Positions 1-10,401 of a DNA stretch of 64,000 bases are shown here, piece after piece. The translations under genes were made by a program, and so were the position numbers. The stretch is from positions 9,109,461 to 9,173,460 of the forward strand of contig OY848919.1 of assembly GCA_963693285.1 (NCBI GenBank), written 5' to 3'. Each line of letters opens with the position of its first letter. The stretch's first letter is position 1. The DNA comes from Xestospongia muta. Taxonomy: Eukaryota; Porifera; Demospongiae; Haplosclerida; Petrosiidae. The notes under the pieces were generated by a model. The model was not told the DNA's origin and searched no databases. It was given only the letters and a program-made list of their open reading frames with translations.

Positions 1-423
1 TTAACCTATATCAATGCCAAAACCAAAAAAAGTTTATATTTTCAAACTCAAAAGTAGTGCCATATCTTCAAACCTTAGGAGATAGTTTATATAGGATAGC
101 TACTATTATGCAATATGTCTTGGTTTTTTTGGAAAGAGATGATGCTTGCATTAATTGGTTCAAATGTTCTAATTTTGAGAAAGTAAACATATGAGGCATC
201 AATGCTTCTTTATCTACAAACGAAGTGCATATAGAGATAGAGACACCTGGGTTACTGACAAAGTTAATGGTTTATGTATGTAGAAGTATTTATTCAATAT
301 TATATTAAACATATAACAAATTGATTACACAATGTTGTCATTATAATTATACACTAGTAAACTTTGTGCATATTATATTATGTATTTTGTACTGTAAAGA
401 TTTTTGTCTTTCTTTTACATTAG
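1..423. other. No gene recognised; probably intron of gene A
   Basis: AT-rich sequence directly upstream of a splice acceptor (AG at 422-423). I see no domain-like open frame here. The following exon begins in the middle of a codon (phase 1), so these bases are most likely the last intron before the GTPase exon of gene A, and the 5' exons lie outside the window. By analogy with genes B and P, those exons would carry a short basic linker and possibly a Death domain; that part is inference. Confidence 0.5.
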
Positions 424-3399
424 ATTATTCTGACATATTTAATAAAGCTCGTAAAGAGGGTTATGTCAAAATTAAATGGACCAAAGTATCTGTTTCTGGT
501 CCTTCAGGAAGTGGAAAATCATCATTCATGAAACTATTACTTGATAAGCCTGCACCGGTCAATTATTGTAGCACTCCAGTAACTACGGTACCTGAAGTAA
601 GGATTATAACCATTATTAGCGGAGAAAAAGATTCATCTACTCAGTCTTGGAATGAAGTAAACCTTGAATCTCTAAAGAAGATGATTGCTGAAGCCATCAA
701 GAAAGGAGTCAAGACACAGTTAACTGATCAAGCACAGGAAATAACCCCATTTATTAAAACTGCATCATCTCCTGCTTCTAATGTTTCCAAAGATATTCCA
801 TTTAAATTATCTAGTATGAAGGAATTAGAAACTCTTTCCCATTCTCCAGTTTCTGATGTTACCAAAGATATCTTAGAGATGTTACCTCATGTGGAGGGGT
901 CTACTCAGCTCTTTGAGTCACATTGGATATATGCAGTAGACTCTGGAGGTCAAGCTGCATTTCTAGACATAGTTCCTGTTTTGCTACGTTATAATTCAGT
1001 GAATATTTTCACACACAAACTGAATGAAAGACTTGATGACAAAGTTGAATTTTCTTACAGTATTAAAGGAAAGCAAATTGGCAATCCAATGGAACGACAA
1101 GTCACAAACCAACAACTTCTTGAAGCATCATTTCGTTCTCTAACATCTGTGCTTCCACCTACTTTACCTTCAAATATTCCTTGTTCTTTGCAAGATCCAC
1201 TTTGTCTAGTACTTGGAACATTTTATGATAAGAGTGAAAATTGTAGTGAATCCTTAGATGACAAAAATGCTATTCTTAGGTCTTTGTTGAAGCCATATAA
1301 AGAAATTACTTATGTGTATCGTACTGCTGGAGAAAAAATCATACATCCTTTAAATGCTATTTCTAGAGGTGAAGATGAGAAAAAGCTGGCTGATGAAATA
1401 CGTCACAAAATAAGCCAGTCTTACATTGAAGCAGACATTCCAATTCGATGGTTCTTGTTCCGGCTAGAGCTAGAGAAGTGCAAGAAAACTTCTCAAGATG
1501 TCATCAGCAAGTCCGATTGTATCAAAATTGGTAGTGTTCTTGACATGAATGAGTATGATGTGGAGGGTGCCTTAAAGTACTATCATGATTTGACTATCTA
1601 TCTTTATTTTCCTGAGGTCCTCGCTAATGTTGTCTTTCTTAATCCACAGCCATTCCTTAATAAACTGTCTAAATTGATCAGTATCTCCTTTGCAGATGCT
1701 GTTGATTCCTTGAACCACAGTATCTGTCTTCCTTTTGGAGATCATAAAAAACTCAAAGAGGAAGGAATTTTTTCACTTAATCAACCGATTAATGATTTTT
1801 TGTCACAAGGATTTTCAGAGACATTCTCAGCCCAAGATTTCTTGAAGTTGATGGAATACTTATTTATTATATCACCTCTACCTGACTCACAAGAATATTT
1901 TCTTCCTTGTGTCCTACCTATTACCAACGATTTGGAGTCTTTGATAGAACCATTTATGAAAAATGTTGATCCACTTGTTTTAACATGGAATGAAAAACCT
2001 CTTCCTCAAGGTCTTTTTCCTGCACTAGTTGTAAGCATTCTCTCTTGCAAATCTTCACCTACATTTGCTTTGTCACCTCCACAAGCTGACAAGTCACAAT
2101 ATCGTAATGTTATTTGTTTATCATGTCATAGTCTTGGAGGAGCAGTTCTATTAGTAGATTCTATATACCAGCTTAAGATATTCTATTCTGGTCCACGTAA
2201 CGAGTGTTATAATATTCGTCAAGTTATTAAAGAGGGCATTAATGCAGTTGTAGACAAGTTCCATTATATATGTAGTCTAAAATATCCCAAGGAACAACTT
2301 CTCTGTTCAATTTGTAAAACAACAGAACACCTTTGTTGCTTGAATGAAAAGAAGAAGAAAGTCACATGTTGTGATACCCATATAACTGATGATCCTGACA
2401 AGAAACGTCAACTACCATGGTTTACATCTCAAGTTGAAGGTGAATTATTAGCTATACATTATATACTATATATTGTTACAATGTGTTAATTGATAAATTT
2501 AATATGTAATATGTAAGAGCATCACATCATTGTATTTTATTATGATAAACTGTTAGTGATTTATTTGAGTACTATAAATCATTCATATACCAGTTTATAG
2601 TTCATGTGTTGTTATTATGTTTTTTAAACAGGTTCTATACTTCACTCAGAACCAGATGTATATGATCTTCTTAACCTATTAGCTGACATTGAACATAAGT
2701 GGTATGAAATAGGATTAGAATTGAGAGTACCTGCTGCAAAGCTTGAAGATCTACTACAACAAGAACGTCTACCAAGCAAAGTTAAGCTGTTTAAAGTACT
2801 AAACTGTTGGATTAATCAGCGCACTACAGTAGTAACATGGAACAGTATCATTACTGCTGTAAAGAGTTTCAAAGAGAATCGAATTGCTCAAACAATTAAA
2901 GCATATGTTTTAAAAGATAACATCAGTGACGATATATCTACATCAAAAGTATCAGTTGAGGAACAGAAATCAGACAACAGTATGTTATAAAATAGATTTT
3001 AATGTCTTTAATTTTTTTCACAAGAACTAAAAAAAGAAAAAGGCAACAGTCAGAGAAAATAGACTCTGACCTATTAGAAGCTAATGAAGATATATCACAC
3101 AAGAAGTGCAGACATCATTATGACCATACATTATCTGAGAGTGACTCATACTTACATGACACCCACTCAAGCCAACATAGAAAGAAACGGACAAGGAGAT
3201 CTCACAAGAAAAAAAGCAAACATGGAAGAAGACACCACAACAAACGTAAAGGTATTATGATACAGATATGGCTAAGAAATATGACTTGACAGGGCATAAA
3301 AGGCGAAGATCAGAAGACAGAGATCCTAATCACTCTGGTAGATATAGTTCATCCCAAAAATGCAGAGCTCATTTCAAAAGATCTTACAATGATTATTAG
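424..3399 (+). CDS. Gene A: Roc-COR-like GTPase with Death domain and basic tail, 5' partial
   Basis: Exons read as 424-2439, 2632-2979, 3025-3251 and 3293-3399, joined by phase-1 introns. The first exon has a P-loop (GPSGSGKSS, near base 500), a long linker, a DSGGQ switch-II motif (near 945), a G4-like GTFYDK (near 1215) and a COR-like stretch (IRWFLF, then YYHDLTIYLYFP) followed by a Cys-rich patch (CSICKTTEHLCC). The second exon is a Death domain with core residues such as HKWYEIG and NCWINQ. The last exons are rich in Lys, Arg, His and Ser (GHKRRRSED). ROCO proteins use the GTPase to control oligomerisation, and a Death domain would recruit partners; the role here is inferred. The acceptor of exon 3 is altered: TTCACAGG in the gene P copy reads TTCACAAG here. 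The next usable AG is one base later and leads to a stop at 3060-3062, so the basic tail may be lost. Confidence 0.8.
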
Positions 3400-4660
3400 T
3401 ACGTGATCATAAGGTAAAGGTAATACTTATCATGTTCTATATAATACATATGATCATATAATAACATACTTTATACTACTACTTATTGTTAATTGACAGG
3501 TACTGAGTAATTTATTACTTCATTATAAAACCTCATCTCTTAGACAACCTACAGTAATAAAGAAGTTCATATAATACAATATGTTACCATAGTAACTATT
3601 GTCTTTTATTTAAACTCCTCCCACTTCCTGAGCTGATTGGTCATATATTTAACACTTATGATAAAAATCACATGTTGCTGTAACACTAATGGGTGTGGTC
3701 TATTATAATGAGATTATGATATCATTAAGTACTTCCTGTACTGGAGATATCTCCCATGATTTCATTTCCTCAGATCCATACCTCTTTCATGCAATGTTAC
3801 TTAAAAAAGATCTTATACAGAACATCATTGTACAAGTGATAAATACCTGATGAATAATTCATACACATATCTGTTTTAGATAATGATCCTGTTGAGATGT
3901 TGTTAGATTTGAGACTGTTTGATTTTAATAACTTATTACATCATATCTTGAGTTGTAAAGAGTTTATTATTATAGCTCAAAGTAATAAGTTATCCCCTTT
4001 AATTTATGTAATAAATTAATTCCTTAATGTTCTATGTTATAGCTATCAACAAAGGTGACAATGATCCTAATCACTCTTATAGACATAGTTCATCCCAAAA
4101 ATGCAGAGCTTACTCTAAAAGATCATATAATAATTATTAGTACATGATCATAAGGTAAAGGTAATACTTATCATGTTCTATATAATACACATGATCATAT
4201 AATAAACATATTTTATATTGGTACTTATTAATTGACAGGTATTGACTGATTTATTGCTTTATTATAAAACAATGTTTATTGGGCAACAAAATAAAGAAGT
4301 CCATGTAACACAGTATGTTACTATGGTAACCATTGTTCTTAACCACACCTTTTATTTAGATCCCTCCTAATCTCTGAGCTGATGAATCTTATATTTTAGA
4401 GCTTATGATAAAGATCACAAGTTACTCTGTAACAGTGATGCGTGTGGTCTATTATAATGAGATCATGACATCATTAAGTACAAGAGACACTCGTCTCTCA
4501 TGATGTTCATTTCTTAGAGCCATGCCTCTTTAATGCAATGGTATGTCTCAGAAAAGTCTTATACCAAGCATTATGGAATTATTGATCAAAGTAATGAGTT
4601 AGCCCCTATTAATGTAATTAATTAATTCCTTAATATTTTTTTTAGTTCTCAATAAAGATG
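3330..4660. repeat. Direct tandem duplication of the gene A terminal exon and 3' flank
   Basis: The end of the terminal exon and its flank (from about 3330: AATCACTCTGGTAGATATAG, then TCATCCCAAAAATGCAGAGC) recurs at about 4070 with the same order of sequence, including the stop-codon region and the following GTACATGATCATAAGGTAAA-type stretch. The offset is about 740 bp. The second copy has diverged and probably does not serve as an exon. The duplicate near 53.1-53.6 kb keeps only one unit. Confidence 0.7.
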
Positions 4661-5384
4661 CCAATGATCCTGTAGTAAACATCTATCAATTATCATACCA
4701 TCTAAAATTTATTACTGGATGACTACAGGAACAGGTTAATGAAGTATGGATAATGAATGAATGGATGGATGGATGGAGGTCATCAGACAAATAAATTGAT
4801 ATTCCTGATATTCCTGATATTCTCTTTATAGACATTATATATATGTAATGTGTCTAAAGAAGACAATAAAACAAGGACAACGGTACAATATACATATTGA
4901 TGGAACATTCAATTGTGTCCCTACAAAGTTCTATAATAGTATCTCACACACTATGGAAAAATGTGAAGGAATTTTTTTGACAATCAATTGCTACCTAAGA
5001 ACCCAATAGTCTCTACAGTAAGATAAATTCTTATACTGGGACTGTCTCTCATTCCTATTCCAGATGACTCCTGGTGAACTCAAATTTGCATTACATCAGT
5101 TCTCAATTCACTTCTGATCCAGAATATTATCAGTTGATAGTAGACGTTATCATGATTATAGTACTGCTACTTCATCTTTAGATCTATCACAGTTTATTAA
5201 TATTATAATATCAGGATATAACTTGTTACTAGTAGATCAGGTAAGTAATACATTTTAAGTTGTTAAAGTACTAGTACTACATATACATGTAGTACATGTA
5301 CTAGTATGGGAATGATTGGAGTAATTCAATTGGTCTTATTAATGATGTCACCTAGTTTAAAACTTAGAAGTTGGTAATAATTAT

Positions 5385-5446
5385 TAGTTCAGTGGTAGAG
5401 CAAAACTAATTGGGGAGTTGAGTTGGGGAGACATTAGTTCAATCCC
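5385..5446 (+). repeat. tRNA-like Pol III A and B boxes (SINE-like), copy 1
   Basis: TAGTTCAGTGGTAGAGCA at 5385 fits a tRNA D-arm/A box, and GTTCAATCCCC at 5438 fits a T-arm/B box, with tRNA-like spacing. I could not build a good acceptor stem or anticodon arm, so this reads as a tRNA-derived SINE head or decayed tRNA rather than a working tRNA. The same pair recurs at 7621, 54399 and 56639. Confidence 0.5.
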
Positions 5447-5730
5447 CATACAGTCAATGTGTTCAGTTCATAATTTTTTTTAATTATACATTGTAAACTA
5501 GGAATACATATGTGAATGAAGCCTCATGCCATGGAGATAGATATTTTACTAGTGATAGCTTATTTATTCATGAAACGTATACATTCCTGTGAATACATGT
5601 TCTAAAAAGTAATTGATTACATGTTTAAGTGTAACAGATATACAACCTTTCCCTGTGAGGTCAGTCTAAGACATCACTGAACCCCTACATGATTAATTAC
5701 CTTGCACTAAGGCACTTAGCAATATATGTG

Positions 5731-5792
5731 TAGGATATTCTTTACATACTTTAATATATAATATATTAAAGTACATAAGAATATCCTATAGT
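5731..5792. repeat. Short hairpin-forming inverted repeat
   Basis: TAGGATATTCTTTACATACT is followed, after an AT-rich centre, by its near reverse complement (AGTACATAAGAATATCCTA). The corresponding place in the duplicate (about 54743-54805) keeps the pairing although the sequence has changed at several positions. It could be the remnant of a small MITE. Confidence 0.5.
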
Positions 5793-6849
5793 CCTTACTA
5801 ACATATACAAAATATGACCACATACACTATGTATCTATGTATATGATATATGTAATATATATATTGAGTTCAATGTGTTTAACTTGACTTAAGCAAGTAT
5901 GCATATATTGATATAATATTTGAGGGTGTGGTTTTATATGTTGTATAATTATAAGAATATTCTTTATCTAGAAATCTAATGATGGGTTAGCTCTTAATTG
6001 TTGTGATGTTCTTATCTGTTATAAGAGATATCCTGGTACATGTATCTATATTATTGACTCCTCTACTAGTGGTATTTATGAGACAATGAGTTATTTATCA
6101 TAAACACTTGTTCAGAATGTTGGAATGTTAATATTGTCTTAATCATGTCATGTGAGTTAGTGCTGTTCTGTTCACTTTTCTTTAATATATTAATTTTTAT
6201 TCATTTATCATTTTATTGTCATGTTTCAAACTTTGATTAACACTATCTTTCATATTTTTCATAATTGAATGTAGTAAGCACATACTCAACAAACAATATT
6301 ATAATTTTTATATACAATATATGTCATACATGAATTTATTAAGAAAAGTTAATTCTTTTGGTTGCTAGGTAACTGTTTTTGGTTGATAGTAATACATTTA
6401 AAAACGAGCAACTATTGGCGTAAAACTCTTCAGAGACCTAGAAATAAAAATTAGCATATGTACATGTAAATAATTTTATCAGAAGAAGTGATATTACTCT
6501 GTTCGTGTTGAGAATGACTGTGGTTTAGTGGAATTTTAATTATCCAACGTATTTTGGTGTGACATCGTAGTTGTAGAGTTTTGATGAGTCATAGTTCTTT
6601 GGATCTGTCTCTTCACCTCTTTTTTAAATTTTAATATCAAAGGTAATTTCAATAATTTCTGAACTTTTCTGCAGTAGCTGGAGAACGGTTTCACTAATGT
6701 AATATGACAAACTATATGACGTCAGTCAAGTTAGAATACAAAGAACACCTCTCACTTTATGTGAGATTTCTGGTTTGCAACTTTCCTAGATAGTTAGTGT
6801 TCTAGTTTTTTAAATAAAATTTCTGAACTTGAAAGGCGTTTTAAATTGT

Positions 6850-7342
6850 GTAAACCATTTTCTCTAGGTCATTAGTAGCCAGAGATATACTACGGTGAAC
6901 GTTTGTCTATCACTATAGGTACATTATAAATGATTAATAGTACCTTTCTCAGTGTCTGTGACTTTATGGAAATATTAGATGTTTTGGTGTTTTTATTGAA
7001 AATTTTACATTTTTATCTGTAACAATATACAATATAGAATTACACTGAACAGTAGTAATAAAAACTAGTTATAATGTACAATACTGTTTATTTTACTGTA
7101 CTCTTTACAAAACGATTGATTATAGTTAACAGATAGAGAATTATAAAACATTAATGTGATCGTTGGAAATCATTAACTTCTCTCCGTTTGAGTTGCAAAC
7201 CAATAAACTCCACCCTAATTATAATTTAAGGTCCATACTGAGCATGCTCACACTACTGCCAGTCGAGCTCGCTCCACGGACGAAAGACTTGGGGCATTAC
7301 TAGCTGGAGACGAGACTAGCTACGGTATCTAACAATCAATTC
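6850..7342 (+). repeat. Promoter-like repeat block, copy 1
   Basis: This block of roughly 490 bp recurs at 37130-37625 and 55850-56345. It contains TGAGCATGCTCACA at 7239-7252, a variant of the motif found in front of genes M1, B and P. It ends with GACGAGACTAGCTACGGTAT. After the block, copies 1 and 3 continue into a phosphorylase-kinase-like fragment, while the copy at 37.1 kb continues into a GTPase fragment. The end resembles the terminal repeat of the element at 27288-27616. Whether it is a mobile element or a duplicated promoter is open. Confidence 0.5.
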
Positions 7343-7620
7343 ACTTCTGATCCAGAGTATTGTCAGCTGGTAGTAGGAAGTTGTCATGATTATAGCACTC
7401 CTAGTTTGTCTTTAAATCTACAACAGTTTAATATTATAAGATCAAGAAAAAACTTGTTCCTAATACAGGCTAGTAGATCAGGTAAGTAATACTATTTATG
7501 TTGTTAAAGTGCTAGTATTACATATACATGTAGTACATGTAATAGTATGGATATGATTGATTTAGTTGGCCTTACTAATGATGTCAACTAGTTTAAAACT
7601 AGGCGGTTGGTAATCCTTGC

Positions 7621-7670
7621 TAGTTCAGTGGTAGAGAAACCTAAAGAGTTAGGAAGATCTTAGTTCAATC
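7621..7670 (+). repeat. tRNA-like Pol III boxes, copy 2
   Basis: TAGTTCAGTGGTAGAG at 7621 and GTTCAATCT at 7662 repeat the A/B box pair seen at 5385 and 5438, inside the tandem second unit of the duplicated flank. Confidence 0.45.
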
Positions 7671-7712
7671 TCCAGTCAATGTGTTTACTTGATTCTTTTC
7701 TTTAATTATACA

Positions 7713-8126
7713 CATAGGCATAGGAAGTTCTTTGACATTGGAGGGGCTGTGAAAATATATGCACATGTATAATATGTAACTCAATGTTAGTTTACACAGT
7801 AAATAAAAAATCATGTTTATAGTTATCCAAAATATTGTAGACTTCGCACTCATCATCCCTGTCTTGGTGTTGGTCAGCATATTCAGGCTCGGTAAAATCA
7901 GAAGAGCTGGAAGTATCGTCTCCTTTTCTTGTCCTCTTAAAGCCAAGACTTAGGAGAGACGTTTGTGTGTCGCTGAACCGTTTCATCACTCAGCCTCTCT
8001 ACACACGTGTGAGGTTCAAGGTTCACGTAAATCTCGCGCATGCGTAGTTCTCGCAAGATAATAAATAAACGACCAAAAATATTGGGGGGCTATAGGCCCC
8101 CAGCCCCTCCGATTCCTACGCTTATG
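7713..8126 (-). mobile_element. Internally deleted hAT-like element with terminal inverted repeats
   Basis: The copy at 56.7 kb lacks these bases, so this is an insertion. The ends are inverted: CATAGGCATAGGAA at the left and the reverse complement CATAAGCGTAGGAA at the right, each followed inward by GGAGGGGCTG. On the minus strand it carries a short open frame beginning MMKRFSDTQTSLLSLGFKR (7989 downward), preceded by a perfect CGCGCATGCG (8035-8044), an NRF-1-like site. This looks like the promoter and first codons of a hAT-type transposase with the rest deleted. Target duplications are not clear. Confidence 0.6.
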
Positions 8127-9350
8127 ATACATGTAAACTAGGAATACACATGTGCATGAACCCTTATGCCATGCTGACGGACTTGTTATCAGTAATAGCT
8201 GAAAAAAAAACTTCCAATGATCTGACATTTGTTTGTCATCTTCTGTGGCAAAGTATGCTTAGTGTTGAGTTCTTTGTCTCTAATGAAGTCAAGCAAGACT
8301 TGCTTTTTTGAGAATTAACTGCTAGAAAGAAAAGGTGCTTGTATTCAGGTTTAATTCACGAATATGTCGATGATTAAAAGAATTTCATGATAACAGTGCC
8401 ACTGTAACACTTACAAATTGTTCTAATTTTGTACAATACTTCACTTATCTGTCTTTCAATCTTCTTCAATACCTCTGACCTTGCTTTGTTTTACTACCCA
8501 TGTGTTTTATTAGTAGAAATTAATTTTATTTATTCATAAAAAGTAACTGTTCCTGTGGTTACATGTTCTGAAAAGCAATTAATTGCATATCTAAGCATGA
8601 CAAATGTACAAATATTTCCTTGTGAATTCAGTTTAAGACAGCACTAGGCCCCTACATGATTAATTACCTCACATTAAGGCACCTAGCACTAAATATATAT
8701 GTATTAAAGTACATGAAAAATATCATACAGTCCTTATTAACATATACAAAACATGACCACATACATAAATGTATGTATGTTTATGATATAGGAATTAAAT
8801 ATACTGAATTCAAAGTGCTTGACTAAATTTGAAAAGAACTTTAATATATGATTAGTGGATGTGGTTTACATGTGGTGTAATTATTAGGATCCTCTTCATC
8901 TAGAAATCCTAATAATGGTTAGCACTCAATTGTTGTGTTCTTACCAGTTGTGAGAGATATCCTTGTTGGTGTATCTATATCAATGTCTCTACTCCCAGTG
9001 GTATCTATGAGACAATGTTATTACAAGTTCTAGTTCAAAAAGTGAGAACATTAATGTTGTCTTAATCTTGTCATGTGAGTTAGTACTATTCTGTCCACCT
9101 TTAATTTGATTCAGACTATCTTTCATAATTTTTACAATTGAATACAGTAAATATATACTCAACAAACAATATTATAATTTTTGTATACAATACATGTCAT
9201 ACATGAATTCTTTATATAAACAAAAATAAATTATTTGGTTGTTAGACAACTGTTGTTTTATGTAATGATACATTTTAAAACCAGCAACTATTTTTAGAGA
9301 CCTAGAAATAAAAATTAACATATGTACATGCAAATTATTTTATTTGTACA

Positions 9351-10401
9351 AACTCCATATAAATAATAAAGTTTATTATGTATGATAGAACTGACTGTTA
9401 AGGAGACCACACCCATTTGATGAGGTTAATGTATATGTTGTTTAGGTTTATATCTAGTTCATTATTTTGTCAGTAGACAATGTTCTCCTATCTCTAATAC
9501 TAACCACAGGGACAACAGTCATGTTAAACTCTGACCTTGTATAATTACAGTTTATACTTGTATGTCTCCTCATGATGAATGTGACTCTTCAGTTCTTTTG
9601 TTATTAGTGGAGGTTCTCTTGTATCCATGGCAGCCTTCTCTGTCACTTATGACTTTTTTGTTGCTTTAGTTATAGTCTCCAATTTAACTCCAGTCTTGTT
9701 TGTGTCATTATGCTATCTCTTAAGGTGACCATTTCTTTCCTATCTGTACTGATATATTGAGGAGTTGGGGATTTGTATTGATCTACTGGTTAATATAATA
9801 GCAATATTGGTGTCTTCAATTATGTCTAGATCATGTTATAATATAGTGTGTATATGTACTTACTGTGTCATATTAGCTCCTATACTTGAAGCAATTATAA
9901 GTTCACATTAAAATAGTTTAGGTTCAAAATGCCTCTTCACAATTTCCACAAACTGCTCAATTGTTTTGGTAGATAGTTTAGTAGTGGCCAGGAGACTTTA
10001 ATTTTAAATTTAAACTTTACTTAATAACCTTTTAGACGAGTTTTAGTTCAATAAGTGTTAGAGTGGAGGGCACCTTTATTGCCTCTTCTTATGTCATTTG
10101 CCAGAAAGAAATGGTCTACTTTCTCAATGTACTGCAACTAATTGTGTGTATCAGGGTTCAGTCTGGTCTATAGTACTCATTACTGACCTCATCACCAATT
10201 GTTATATATGTTATATATATTTAATAAGGTTAACTGGCAAACACAACTAAAGATAACAGAGAGAGAGAAATAATAACAACTCAAAAGTAACATGTGTTCA
10301 TACATTTCATTAACAGGTAAGACAGCAATATAGAGTTAGTATAAATCAGAAATATATAGCTCTTAAAAATACACATTATATGTTTTATAGGTTGATCACT
10401 A
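9351..10401. other. No gene recognised
   Basis: AT-rich sequence between the end of the duplicated phosphorylase-kinase-like flank and the last exon of M0. I see no convincing open frame, RNA gene or repeat pair here. Confidence 0.5.

Larger units (their letters stand above)
4831..6103 (+). pseudogene. Decayed phosphorylase-kinase regulatory-subunit-like exons, copy 1
   Basis: Three stretches match the conserved C-terminus of phosphorylase b kinase alpha/beta subunits as I know the family. Near 4880-5000 the frame resembles the part with IDG-NCVPTKFYN (clearer in the copy at 53.86 kb). At 5064 it reads MTPGELKFALHQ, then PEYYQLIVDVIMIIVLLLHL in the next frame, ending at a donor at 5240/5241. 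At 5972-6103, after a TCTAG acceptor, it reads NCCDVLICYKR...IIDSSTSGIYETMSYLS and stops with TAA. The family motif is DSAPSG-GTMTYL. Stops and frame changes in the first two stretches show decay. The assignment rests on memory of the family and is moderately secure. Confidence 0.6.
2530..8270. repeat. Segmental duplication, copy 1 (partner 52290-56870)
   Basis: From the intron before the Death-domain exon to about 8.27 kb this sequence aligns with 52.29-56.87 kb in the same orientation, with scattered substitutions and indels. It covers the last three exons of gene A and the whole 3' flank. Copy 1 is longer. It has a tandem repeat of about 740 bp (3330-3540 resembles 4070-4280) that copy 2 lacks, and an inserted element at about 7713-8126. 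The flank also contains a second, decayed tandem unit (7343-9350 resembles 5070-6480). Confidence 0.85.
7343..9020 (+). pseudogene. Decayed phosphorylase-kinase-like exons, copy 2
   Basis: At 7343-7481 an open frame reads FTSDPEYCQLVVGSCHDYS and continues to a GT donor, matching the copy at 56343. It is fused directly to the end of the promoter-like block and lacks the upstream MTPGE part. The matching downstream exon (8904-9020) is recognisable after a TCTAG acceptor but is frameshifted. A hAT-like element (7713-8126) interrupts the intron. Confidence 0.5.

Noticed and set aside
5385..5446. A functional tRNA gene
   Set aside because: A and B boxes are present, but I could not form an acceptor stem or a sensible anticodon arm.
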